DNA of 64,000 bases, from NCBI RefSeq assembly GCF_016405885.1, contig NZ_JAEKGC010000010.1, positions 106,425 to 170,424 of the forward strand. Direction: 5' to 3'. Positions 54,169-62,630 of this stretch are shown piece after piece (within the stretch, counting starts at the first letter, position 1; each line of letters opens with the position of its first letter). Position numbers and translations under genes: made by a program. This DNA comes from Arthrobacter sp. MSA 4-2. GTDB lineage: Bacteria > Actinomycetota > Actinomycetes > Actinomycetales > Micrococcaceae. The notes under the pieces were generated by a model. The model made no database searches and was not told the origin of the DNA. It worked only from the letters and a program-made list of their open reading frames with translations.

Positions 54169-54254
54169 GGGTTTCCCGTCTCGAGCCGCGGACCCGGAAT
54201 TCCCGGGCCCGCGGCGTGGATCTGCTGGAACATCGCGGCGGCCTTCAGCGGCCC

Positions 54255-55256
54255 TTAGTACTCCACGACGCGGTAGTAGCGCCGCAGGTCCAGTGAATGG
54301 TTGCGGACCCGCTCGAGGTGCTTGCTGAACCTGCCCGTCACCGTGTCGAGGACAAGCGGGGCGAGCAGGGCACGGAATTTCCCGCTGATCCCGGCAAGCT
54401 CGTAGTCCTTGGTGTCCAGGACCGTCGTGTTCTTGTTGTAGTTCTCGGCGAACTTGCCCACGCGCTCCATCAGCGGACGGCTCTCGTCCTCGCCGACGAA
54501 GAGCAGGAGGCTGGTGTCCTCCTCGATCAGCTCGAGGGAGCCGTGGAAGAACTCGGCGCCGTGGACGCGGGTGGTGCGCAGCCACTGCATCTCCTCGAGG
54601 ATGCACATCGAGTAGAGGTAGGTGAACCCCCACAGGTTTCCGGCACCCACGAGGAAGTGGTAGTCGGCATCCTTGTTTTTCTCGGCGAACGCCTCGGCGA
54701 GCGGCTCGGCCTGCCGCGCCACCTCGACCAGGGTTTCGGGAAGTGACTTGAGCTCCCGGGTGAGCTCGTCGTAGTCGTCGAACTCACCGCGCCCGTTGAG
54801 GATCCGGGTCGACAGCAGCAGCAGGGGAAGGTCGAAGGGCCAGGTTTTCGGCTCGGTCACCAGCGCGACGTCGACGGCCGCGGCAAAGGGACTTTCGGGG
54901 AAGCCGGTGAACCCGATGGTGTAGGCGCCGCGCGACCTGGCGTACTCGATGGCTTCGAGCACGTCCTCCGTGGTGCCCGAAACCGAGGCGAAGACCGCGA
55001 TTGAACCGGCACCGAAGGTGGGGTTGTCCGTCAGCATCAGTTCCTTGCCGATCGCCGCCTGCACGGGGAGGGTCGACCGGGACCGGATCAGGTGTTCGTA
55101 GGGCAGCATCGCGGCATACGTTCCGCCGGCGCCGATGAGGAATACATTGTCGAAACCGCGCTGTTCGATGGATTCTACGAATTCTTCAATTTGCCCCTGC
55201 AGATCGAGTGCACTTCGGGTCTGGGTGAGGAATTCCTCTTCTTTGAAGCCGAGCAC
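54255..55256 (-). CDS. FrlB-like SIS-domain fructosamine-6-phosphate deglycase
   Basis: This 333-residue protein has two SIS domains (about residues 25-160 and 185-310). VFLIGAGGTYAAMLPYEHLI, FASVSGTTEDVLEAIEYARS, TRVHGAEFFHGSLELIEEDT, LLLFVGEDESRPLMERV and the C-terminal RRYYRVVEY follow the FrlB/FraB pattern closely. The Glu/His pair in the HGAEFFHGSLE segment is the catalytic region of the family. It would split a fructosamine-6-phosphate into glucose-6-phosphate and the free amine. GTG at 55256 is chosen for AAGGA 7 nt upstream and for family length. A perfect operator palindrome lies 45 bp before the start. Confidence 0.87.
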   Translation of the reverse strand: MLGFKEEEFLTQTRSALDLQGQIEEFVESIEQRGFDNVFLIGAGGTYAAMLPYEHLIRSRSTLPVQAAIGKELMLTDNPTFGAGSIAVFASVSGTTEDVLEAIEYARSRGAYTIGFTGFPESPFAAAVDVALVTEPKTWPFDLPLLLLSTRILNGRGEFDDYDELTRELKSLPETLVEVARQAEPLAEAFAEKNKDADYHFLVGAGNLWGFTYLYSMCILEEMQWLRTTRVHGAEFFHGSLELIEEDTSLLLFVGEDESRPLMERVGKFAENYNKNTTVLDTKDYELAGISGKFRALLAPLVLDTVTGRFSKHLERVRNHSLDLRRYYRVVEY

Positions 55257-55300
55257 AGGCTGGTCCTTTCGTCCGTCTGGCAGTCCGCACCGAATCACTT

Positions 55301-55314
55301 TGATACCGGTATCA
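55301..55314. promoter_or_regulatory. LacI-type operator upstream of frlB-like gene
   Basis: TGATACCGGTATCA is a perfect 14-bp palindrome with a central CG, the usual shape of LacI-family operators. A near-identical copy precedes the transporter operon. The remaining part of the 55257-55560 gap holds the LURP gene leader and no other gene. Confidence 0.82.
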
Positions 55315-55560
55315 CAACTGACCAAATAGTGTCATGGGACCAAGGGGGAGTCAACACTTCAGCAATTCCATCCGGACCTGCGGCGTCGGTCGGCCGCAGC
55401 GGCCAAGCCCGTAATCCCTGGCTGTGGGTAAGCTGGCGACCAACCGAACGCACCGGGTGCGCCGAATGTCGTCCCTGCACCCGTGCATCCGCAACGTGGG
55501 GGCCGCGGGCGCACGGTCCAGGCCGCCGTCCGCGGCACCGACCCGAGAAGGAGAACAAGC

Positions 55561-56154
55561 ATGGACGCATTGCAGGGCATCGAACGCTTCGCCGTCGCGC
55601 AGAAAATCACCCTGATGGTGAACCGCTACGAGATCCGTGCCGTCGACGGGAACGGCCAGCCGGCCGGGCTCCTCGCCGTTGCCCAGCAGAAGCGGGCGGC
55701 CTTCAAGGAGCAGGTGACCTTCTACGCCGACGAGTCGCGGAGAACCCCGATCTTCTCCTTCAAGGCAAGGCAGCGCTTCGACCTCGGCGCGACCTACGAT
55801 GTCCTCGACGCCGCCGGCACCCCGATCGGGAGCTTCCGGAAGGACTTTGGCAAGTCGCTGCTGCGCTCCACCTGGCACCTCGACGCCCCGGGGGTGCAGG
55901 CCGTGGGCAGCGAACGCAGCGCGGGGGTGGCCATCGCGCGCCGCCTCTGGGACCTCGTGCCGCTCACCGAGTCCCTGCCCGCACCGTTCGTGTTCCACTT
56001 CGATTTCGTCGATGCCTCCGGTCAGCTCGTGATGACCTCCGAGCGGGGACGTTCACTGCGGGACCGGTACGACGTCACGGTGCCGGGCGCACGCCTCGAC
56101 GGCAGGGTCGCGGCCGCCATGGCGGTGGCACTGGACGCCCTGCAGGAGCGCTGA
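55561..56154 (+). CDS. LURP-one-related (Tubby-like) family protein
   Basis: This 197-residue protein has the beta-rich LURP-one/scramblase-like fold: AQKITLMVNRYEIRAVDGNG, VAQQKRAAFKEQVTFYADES, PIFSFKARQRFDLGATYDVL and GSFRKDFGKSLLRSTWHLD. These proteins may bind phospholipids or membranes, but bacterial functions are unknown. GAAGGAG precedes the ATG. It lies 57 bp upstream of the T7SS genes, on the same strand; co-expression is possible, although a separate T7SS promoter motif lies between them. Confidence 0.85.
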   Translation: MDALQGIERFAVAQKITLMVNRYEIRAVDGNGQPAGLLAVAQQKRAAFKEQVTFYADESRRTPIFSFKARQRFDLGATYDVLDAAGTPIGSFRKDFGKSLLRSTWHLDAPGVQAVGSERSAGVAIARRLWDLVPLTESLPAPFVFHFDFVDASGQLVMTSERGRSLRDRYDVTVPGARLDGRVAAAMAVALDALQER

Positions 56155-56171
56155 CCAAAAACCGGTCCTCC

Positions 56172-56204
56172 GGGCGTTGAACCACCCGCCCTTCCTTTAC
56201 GTGT
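56172..56204 (+). promoter_or_regulatory. Shared T7SS promoter-like motif, copy 1
   Basis: GGGCGTTGAACC (56172-56183), 16 bp, then CGTGT (56200-56204). The same 12-mer and CGTGT with an identical 16-bp spacer recur at 57685-57717. The form (xGAACC ... CGTGT) is like promoters of ECF sigma factors. It would place transcription start close to the GTG at 56212, giving a leaderless mRNA. Confidence 0.6.
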
Positions 56205-56211
56205 GGAGGGC

Positions 56212-57660
56212 GTGACACCACCTAATGGGCTTCCGCACGCCCTGAGACGCTCCCGCACCGCTTCCCTCGGCCTCGCACAGCTGGCCGTGCTCGCCGCCGT
56301 CGTCACCGGAGGGCCTCCGGTGCTGGGAAGCCTGCCCCCGGCGGCCGCGGCCTCCATCCCCGCCCAGAACCAGGAGCAGGGGCGGGAGGTCAAGGTCGCC
56401 ATCGTCCGTGCACCCGGCCAGAACGGCGGCGCCCCGGACTCCCTCGGTCAGGTCGCCGAACGCACCCTCGGCGACCCCGGCCGGGCGCAGGAGATCTTCG
56501 ACCTCAACGCGGGCCGCCGCCAGTCCGACGGGTCGGCGCTGACCGACCCGGCGGCCCTTGAGGCCGGCTGGATCCTCATCCTGCCCGATGACGCGCAGGG
56601 CCCCGACGTCCGCTCAGCGCTGCTGGACGAGCCCGCCGACGCCGCCAACGGGTCCGGCGGCGAAGCCGACCCCGGAAACGCGTCCAATCAGCCCGGCGGC
56701 GAAGCGGAGCAGGCGGCGGGGGACGCTGCGGACGATGGAGCATCCAACGCCCTCGTCGACCGCCTCCGGTGGCCGATCGTGCTCGCCGTCCTGGGTGGCC
56801 TTGGGGTGGCGGTACTGACGACGGCGATCGTGCTGCGCCGCCGGATCCGGCTGCGTCTGCGCCGGCTTCGTGCCCTGATCCGGGCGGCACGCGCCTGGGT
56901 CGTGGCCGGCTGGCGACGCCGGGCCTCGCTGCGCCGCCGCTCCGAGCTGGTCGCCCTCTGGCAGGAGGACGCAGCCGCCGGTGCCGCCGCGGCGGCTGCC
57001 TTCCGCAGCTCCACCTCCCTTCCCCCGGCGGTGGCGGTCAGCGTGCGCGCCGGGGGAGCCGAGGTGCTCGGACACCCCGGGGACTCTCCTGAGGATCCAC
57101 TGCCGGGGCACCCCGGCACCCGGCCCCTTCCGGCCGCCGCCGGACCGGGCTCACCCGCCGTCGCCCGCGTCGGCGGGGACCCCGCCGAGCAGGTCTTCCT
57201 CGACTTCGCCCGGTGCCGGGGAGCCCTGGGCATCGAGGGGGACCCCGCGCTCGCCCTCGACATCGCCCGGTCCGTCGTGACCCAGCTCAGCCTGGCCGCG
57301 CCGCAGCTCGTTCTCCTGTCCCTTGGCCCCTCCGAACTTCCCCGCTCGGCGTCCGTGGCCACCGTTGAGGACCTCGATCGGTTCGGGCTCCTCCCGCCGC
57401 CGGTTCCCAGCCCCAGGCAGGCCGGCCTCATCACCAGCACCTCGATCCTCCAGCAGCTGACGGGTGTGCTGCTGATCCAGCCGGGCCGGTCACAGCAGGA
57501 ACTCGACGACGTCGTGGCCCGCTGCTCGGCGCCGGGCAGCGGCTGGATTGCGGTGTACCCGGGATCCCTGCGCGGGGCCCACTGGCGGTGGACCGTCTCC
57601 CGGGACGGCATGCTCACCGTTCCCATCCTCGGCCGGACGCTGACGGCCACCGGCCTGTGA
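56212..57660 (+). CDS. T7SS-locus membrane protein with LysM-like domain
   Basis: This 482-residue protein has a cleavable or anchor N-terminal hydrophobic segment (LGLAQLAVLAAVVTGGPPVL). A LysM-like extracytoplasmic domain follows (SLGQVAERTLGDPGRAQEIF with LNAGRRQSDGSALTDPAALE and AGWILILP). Then come an acidic Gly/Ala linker, a transmembrane helix (WPIVLAVLGGLGVAVLTTAI, about residues 185-204), a very basic cytoplasmic stretch and a cytoplasmic Ala/Leu-rich domain. The LysM part may bind peptidoglycan near the secretion machine. GTG at 56212 is preferred over 56203, because a promoter motif ends 7 nt before it. The name and exact role in T7SS are unknown. Confidence 0.72.
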   Translation: MTPPNGLPHALRRSRTASLGLAQLAVLAAVVTGGPPVLGSLPPAAAASIPAQNQEQGREVKVAIVRAPGQNGGAPDSLGQVAERTLGDPGRAQEIFDLNAGRRQSDGSALTDPAALEAGWILILPDDAQGPDVRSALLDEPADAANGSGGEADPGNASNQPGGEAEQAAGDAADDGASNALVDRLRWPIVLAVLGGLGVAVLTTAIVLRRRIRLRLRRLRALIRAARAWVVAGWRRRASLRRRSELVALWQEDAAAGAAAAAAFRSSTSLPPAVAVSVRAGGAEVLGHPGDSPEDPLPGHPGTRPLPAAAGPGSPAVARVGGDPAEQVFLDFARCRGALGIEGDPALALDIARSVVTQLSLAAPQLVLLSLGPSELPRSASVATVEDLDRFGLLPPPVPSPRQAGLITSTSILQQLTGVLLIQPGRSQQELDDVVARCSAPGSGWIAVYPGSLRGAHWRWTVSRDGMLTVPILGRTLTATGL

Positions 57661-57684
57661 GCCGCTTCACACCTCAAATCGGCT

Positions 57685-57717
57685 GGGCGTTGAACCCGCC
57701 CCGCACCGCCCCCGTGT
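57685..57717 (+). promoter_or_regulatory. Shared T7SS promoter-like motif, copy 2
   Basis: GGGCGTTGAACC (57685-57696), 16 bp, then CGTGT (57713-57717). It is identical in both boxes and spacing to the motif at 56172-56204. It lies 51 bp before the WXG100-type gene. Confidence 0.6.
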
Positions 57718-57768
57718 ACTAGGTGATCAACACCAGCCGGAACCCCGGCCCAACCGAAGGAGAAACCA

Positions 57769-58065
57769 ATGCCCAAGTTCGACGTCGACAGCGAGGCCAC
57801 CGAAAGCACCTCCAGCGAAATGATGAACCACTTCGCCGAGCTGCAGGCCAAGCTCACGGTGGTGCGCAGCAAGATCGACGGTCTGCTGGCCGAGGGCTAC
57901 CGGACCCCCGCGGCCCAGCAGCGCTTCCAGCCGTTCTTCGAGGAGTTTGCCCGGGGCTTCGACCAGGTCAACCAGAGCCTCGAAGGCATTGGCCAGTACG
58001 TCCGCAACGTAGGCCAGGCCTTCAACGAGACCGACAACCAGCTGGGTGCAACGCTCAGCCGCTGA
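57769..58065 (+). CDS. WXG100-size ESAT-6-like protein without the WXG motif
   Basis: This 98-residue helical-hairpin protein starts FDVDSEATESTSSEMMNHFA. The turn region, where WXG is expected (about residue 43), reads AEGYRTPAAQQRFQPFFEEF. The second helix has FARGFDQVNQSLEGIGQYVR and ends NETDNQLGATLSR. Length, helix spacing and the gene directly downstream (EccC/EssC ATPase) identify it as the small T7SS substrate. The W-x-G is replaced by Y-R-T, although the following aromatic-helix pattern is preserved. GAAGGAG lies before the ATG. Confidence 0.85.
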   Translation: MPKFDVDSEATESTSSEMMNHFAELQAKLTVVRSKIDGLLAEGYRTPAAQQRFQPFFEEFARGFDQVNQSLEGIGQYVRNVGQAFNETDNQLGATLSR

Positions 58066-58106
58066 CCGGCCTCCCCGATCCCGACCCGCCCCGACAGAGG
58101 AACTCC

Positions 58107-61100
58107 ATGCGCTTCGCCGTCACCGCCTTCCAGCCGTCCTCGGTTGTCCCCATCCCGCTTGAGGTGGACGCCGATCCGACGACACCGGTGGGAAGCCTCG
58201 CAGCGGCGATTGCCGAGGAGCTTGGAGGCCCTTCCGAGGGACCACTCTTCGCGGGCGGGTCGGTGCTCGATCCCTTCCAGACACTGGCCGGGGCCGGAAT
58301 CCACGACGGCATCACCCTCGGCCTTGGGGGCCCCGGGCCCGACGAGGTCACCTCGCCCGGCCTCGTCGAAGTCCGGATCGTCGGCGGGCAGGACGCCGGG
58401 GTGACCTACCGGCTCGCGGCCGGCCACTACGACGTGGGCTCCGGGCAGCACTGCCTCATCCGGACTCCGGGAGGCAGCGACATCACGGCCTCCATCACCG
58501 TCCAGGCCTCCGGCGCTACCCGGGTGTCGGCACGCACCACCGGCGTCGACATTTCGGGAGATCCGCTGGCACCCGGTGCCGAGGCGGCATGGGACCAGGG
58601 CACCCTGCTCTCCATCGACGGGTTGCTGCTCGACGTCGCTTCCCGGACACTGCGCGTCGCCTCGGTCAGCGTGGCCGACGACGGCCTGGGGCGCGAGTTC
58701 AACCGGCCGCCGCGGCTGCGGCACACGCCGCCGGCCACCCGGTTCCGGCTTCCCCGCAAGCCCGGGGAACCGCCCCGCAACGCGATCCCGCTGCTGCCCC
58801 TGGTGCTGATCCCGATTGTGGCCTCGCTGCTGACGGTGGTCATCACCGGTAACTGGCGGTTCATCCTCTTCGGCCTGCTGTCCCCGGTCGCCGCCCTGCT
58901 GAGCCGCAGCGGCAACCGCAAGAGCCAGCTGCAGGACCACGAGCGGCGGGTCACCGACTACCGGGAGACCACCGAACGGATCGGTGAGGACATTTCCGCG
59001 GCGGTGCTCCTGGAACAGCGCATCCTCCGCTCGGTGCACCCCGACCCCGCGGCGCTGCTGGCCATGGCGGCGACGCCCACCGACCGGCTCTGGGAGCGGC
59101 GGCGCTCCGACATCGACTTCCTCGTCCTGCGGGCCGGAACCGGAAGCGTGCCCTCGAGCATCCTTGTCGAGGACGCCAACGAGGACGAGCACCGGAGGGC
59201 GACCTCGCCCCGACTGGCCGAGGTGCCGGTGACGGTGGACCTGCAGGCGGCCGGTGTCACCGGGATCGCCGGCGGACCCGGCCCGGCATGCTGGCTCGTG
59301 GCCGAGGCCTCGGTCCTTCACAGCCCCAACGACCTCGACCTCTACATCCTGACGGGCGGCAAGCCCGATTCCGCATCCGCGTGGGACTGGAGCCGCTGGC
59401 TGCCGCACGTGCGGCGCGAGGGACAGCCCGGAGCCTTCCACCTCGGAACCACCGCCGACTCCACCGCCCGGCGGGTGGCCGAACTCGTTCAGCTCGTCGA
59501 GGCCCGCCAGGCCGCCCGGACCGGCGCGCAGGACCCCTCGGTCGACGAAAACCGGATCCTTGTCGTGCTCGACGGGGCCCGGCGCCTGCGCTTCCTTCCC
59601 GGTATCGTCACCCTGCTCCGCGAGGGCCCGGGCGTCGGAGTCTTCTTCATCTGCATCGACCGAGAGGCGGAGCGGCTGCCCGAGGAGTGCTCGGTCGTTC
59701 TATCGGTGGGCGAGGACGGCCGCGGCGAGGTGCTCGGCGCGGATGGAACCGCCCAGCAGATCCGCGCCGACGCGCCCCGCCCCGCCTGGTATGAGACGGT
59801 GGCACGCAGCCTGGCGCCCCTGCGCGCCGTCGGCGACAGCGACGGCACCGTGCTGCCCAAGGCCGTCCGGCTCGTCGACCTCCTTGGCCTGTCAGACTCA
59901 GTCGCCGACGAGGTGGCCGGACGGTGGCTGCTCTCGGCCCGGAGCACCCAGGCCCGGCTCGGGGTAGGGCTCGACGGCGCCTTCGTCGTCGACCTCGAAC
60001 GGGACGGCCCCCACGGCCTCGTGGCCGGGACGACGGGCTCCGGCAAGTCCGAACTGCTCCAGAGCCTCGTTGCATCGCTCGCCGTGGCGAACCGGCCTGA
60101 CGAGATGAACTTCGTCCTGGTCGATTACAAGGGCGGCAGTGCCTTCGCCGAATGCGCCGACCTGCCGCACACCGTCGGCATGGTCACCGACCTCGACACG
60201 CACCTCGTCGAGCGGGCCCTGACCTCCCTCAACTCGGAGCTGCGCCGGCGCGAACATCTGCTGGCCGACGCCGGCGCCAAGGACCTCCCGGACTACCTCG
60301 ACCGGCGCAGCCTCGACCCATCACTTCCCGCCCTGCCGCGCCTGGTCATCGTGATCGACGAATTCGCATCAATGGTCCGCGAGCTCCCCGACTTCGTCAG
60401 CGGCATGGTCAACCTCGCCCAGCGGGGCCGGTCCCTCGGGCTTCACCTCATCCTGGCGACCCAGCGCCCCTCCGGGGCGGTCTCGGCCGACATCCGCGCC
60501 AACACGACGCTGCGCATCGCCCTGCGCACCACCGACGCCTCGGAAAGCCGCGACATCATCGACGCCCCGGACAGTGCGACCCTCTCGCCGTCCACGCCGG
60601 GACGGGCCTTCGCCCGGATGAGCGCCTCGGTCCTCCTGCCGTTCCAGGCCGCACGGGTGGGCGGACGCCGGGCATCGGCACGACCGGCCGGCGCTGCCGC
60701 GGTGGCGGCCGCCGCCGTCGGAAGGGTTCCCTGGGCCGAGCTGGGCGACGGCGTTCCTCCGCTTGCTCCGCCCACCCCGGGTGCCGGCCACCCCGGGGCG
60801 CACCCGGGCACCCCGGGGACGGGCGGTGCAGACGGCGGCGCTGATCCGTCGTCGGCCGGTGGACTCACCACCGACATGGCGTTCCTCGCCGCGGCGCTCA
60901 CGCGGGCCGCCGATCAGCTGGGGATCGCCCCGCCGTCCCGGCCGTGGCTGCCGCCCCTTCCCCAGCGGATCGAGCTGGCAGCTGACACTGCGGTTACGCA
61001 AGCAGAGGCGCGACGCACCGATGCCTCCCTCGCCCCGGCCGCCTGGGGTCTAATCGACGACCCGCAGCTCCAGCAGCAGCTGCCGCTGCAGTTCGACCTC

Positions 61101-62630
61101 GACACGATGGGGCACTTCCACCTGATCGGCGCGCCGCAGAGCGGACGCTCCCAGGCGCTTCGGACGCTCGCCGCGGCCATCGCCACGGCCGTGAGCACGA
61201 AGGACGCCCACCTTTACGGCATCGACTGCGGGACCGGCGCGCTCAACGCGCTCGCGGACCTGCCGCACGTCGGGGCGGTGATCGACCACCGCTCCCCGGA
61301 GCGGCTCGGACGCCTGATCACGCGGCTGACCGCGGAACTCCACTCCCGCCAGCGGATGCTGGGCGCCCGCGGCGTCTCCGACCTCCACGAACTCCGGAGC
61401 CAGCTGCCCGAGGAGGAGCGGCCGCCCCACCTCGTCGTCCTGGTCGACCGGTTCGAAGTGTTTGACCGCGAATACGCCAACTATGACAACGGGTCGCTCC
61501 TTGAGCGCCTCACCACCATCCTGCGTGACGGAGCCACCGTCGGGCTGCACCTCATCCTCGCCGGCGACCGTTCGCTTGCCTCAAGCCGCTATGCCGGCAC
61601 CACCGAGGACAAACTCGTCCTCCGGCTCAACGACTCCGCCGACTGGTCGATGGTGGGAATCCGCCCGAAGGCCGTGCCCGAGAACATGCCGCCGGGCCGC
61701 GCACTGCGCCCGAGGGACGGGGTCGAGGTCCAGATCGGCGTCCTCCCGGCGCTCCAGGGCGCCGACGAGGTCAGCGGCGCCGCCCAGGCACTGGCCCTCG
61801 AGCAGCTGGCCTCCCGCCTGCGGGAACGCGACCGGAACGTCCCGGACGGGATGCGCCCGCGTCCGCTTCGAGCCCTGCCCGACCGCATCAGCTACGCGGA
61901 GGCTGGTGCCCAGGCCGACGCGGCCCTGCCGGCCGATCGGATCCTGGTCGGCCTGGGCGGTGACGACCTGGTCCCGCTCGGTCCCGACCTCAGCGACACG
62001 TCCACCTTCCTGGTTGCCGGGCCGCCCAAGAGCGGCCGCAGCACGGTGCTGCTCACCATGGCCCTGGAGGCGCTGCGTCGCGGCGACGGCATCGTGGTCA
62101 TCGCGCCGCGGCGCAGCCCGCTGCGCGCCCTCGATGGGCATCCGGGCGTGGCCGCGGTGCTCGTCGACCCGGAAACCTCGTCCGCCGACCTCCGGCAGGC
62201 CCTGTCACGGGTTCCCCAGGAGCGCGGGATGCTCATCATCGACGACGCCGAAATGGTGCTGGCCAACGACTTCTCCGCTGATGTCCAGGCCCTGGCGGGC
62301 GGCGCCGCAGGGGAGGGCTGGGCGGTCCTCGCAGGAGGAAACGCCGAAGCTCTCGGCAACGCGATCGGGGGATGGGTTGCCCTCGCCCGGCGGAACAGGC
62401 AGGGGCTGCTCCTGGCCCCGCAGTCGATCGCCGACGGCGAACTGATCGGCGTCCGGCTCGGCCGCGGCGTCGTGGGCACCCCGACGACCTCCGGGCGGGG
62501 CCTCCTCCACCTCGGCGACGGGCAGCTCATCGCCGTGCAGGTTCCCGAAACCAATGCACCAGCTCTTCCCGAACCGATTCCAGCTTTTCCGCCTGCCGGC
62601 CCGGCCGGTACTACAAGAGAGGACACGTAG
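58107..62630 (+). CDS. eccC: Type VII secretion ATPase EccC/EssC (FHA + three FtsK/SpoIIIE domains)
   Basis: This 1507-residue membrane ATPase drives T7SS export. The N-terminus is a ubiquitin-like (YukD/EsaB-like) segment, then an FHA-like domain (about residues 85-190). Two transmembrane helices follow (about 230-270, LLPLVLIPIVASLLTVVITG onward) and three FtsK/SpoIIIE modules. Module 1 is intact: Walker A GTTGSGKSE (K647), Walker B VIDEFAS (D751-E752). Modules 2 and 3 have degenerate Walker A, with Arg for Lys: APQSGRS (R1014) and PPKSGRS (R1311). Fused single-chain architecture with N-terminal FHA resembles EssC. The toxin-like gene follows immediately after the stop. Confidence 0.92.
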   Translation: MRFAVTAFQPSSVVPIPLEVDADPTTPVGSLAAAIAEELGGPSEGPLFAGGSVLDPFQTLAGAGIHDGITLGLGGPGPDEVTSPGLVEVRIVGGQDAGVTYRLAAGHYDVGSGQHCLIRTPGGSDITASITVQASGATRVSARTTGVDISGDPLAPGAEAAWDQGTLLSIDGLLLDVASRTLRVASVSVADDGLGREFNRPPRLRHTPPATRFRLPRKPGEPPRNAIPLLPLVLIPIVASLLTVVITGNWRFILFGLLSPVAALLSRSGNRKSQLQDHERRVTDYRETTERIGEDISAAVLLEQRILRSVHPDPAALLAMAATPTDRLWERRRSDIDFLVLRAGTGSVPSSILVEDANEDEHRRATSPRLAEVPVTVDLQAAGVTGIAGGPGPACWLVAEASVLHSPNDLDLYILTGGKPDSASAWDWSRWLPHVRREGQPGAFHLGTTADSTARRVAELVQLVEARQAARTGAQDPSVDENRILVVLDGARRLRFLPGIVTLLREGPGVGVFFICIDREAERLPEECSVVLSVGEDGRGEVLGADGTAQQIRADAPRPAWYETVARSLAPLRAVGDSDGTVLPKAVRLVDLLGLSDSVADEVAGRWLLSARSTQARLGVGLDGAFVVDLERDGPHGLVAGTTGSGKSELLQSLVASLAVANRPDEMNFVLVDYKGGSAFAECADLPHTVGMVTDLDTHLVERALTSLNSELRRREHLLADAGAKDLPDYLDRRSLDPSLPALPRLVIVIDEFASMVRELPDFVSGMVNLAQRGRSLGLHLILATQRPSGAVSADIRANTTLRIALRTTDASESRDIIDAPDSATLSPSTPGRAFARMSASVLLPFQAARVGGRRASARPAGAAAVAAAAVGRVPWAELGDGVPPLAPPTPGAGHPGAHPGTPGTGGADGGADPSSAGGLTTDMAFLAAALTRAADQLGIAPPSRPWLPPLPQRIELAADTAVTQAEARRTDASLAPAAWGLIDDPQLQQQLPLQFDLDTMGHFHLIGAPQSGRSQALRTLAAAIATAVSTKDAHLYGIDCGTGALNALADLPHVGAVIDHRSPERLGRLITRLTAELHSRQRMLGARGVSDLHELRSQLPEEERPPHLVVLVDRFEVFDREYANYDNGSLLERLTTILRDGATVGLHLILAGDRSLASSRYAGTTEDKLVLRLNDSADWSMVGIRPKAVPENMPPGRALRPRDGVEVQIGVLPALQGADEVSGAAQALALEQLASRLRERDRNVPDGMRPRPLRALPDRISYAEAGAQADAALPADRILVGLGGDDLVPLGPDLSDTSTFLVAGPPKSGRSTVLLTMALEALRRGDGIVVIAPRRSPLRALDGHPGVAAVLVDPETSSADLRQALSRVPQERGMLIIDDAEMVLANDFSADVQALAGGAAGEGWAVLAGGNAEALGNAIGGWVALARRNRQGLLLAPQSIADGELIGVRLGRGVVGTPTTSGRGLLHLGDGQLIAVQVPETNAPALPEPIPAFPPAGPAGTTREDT

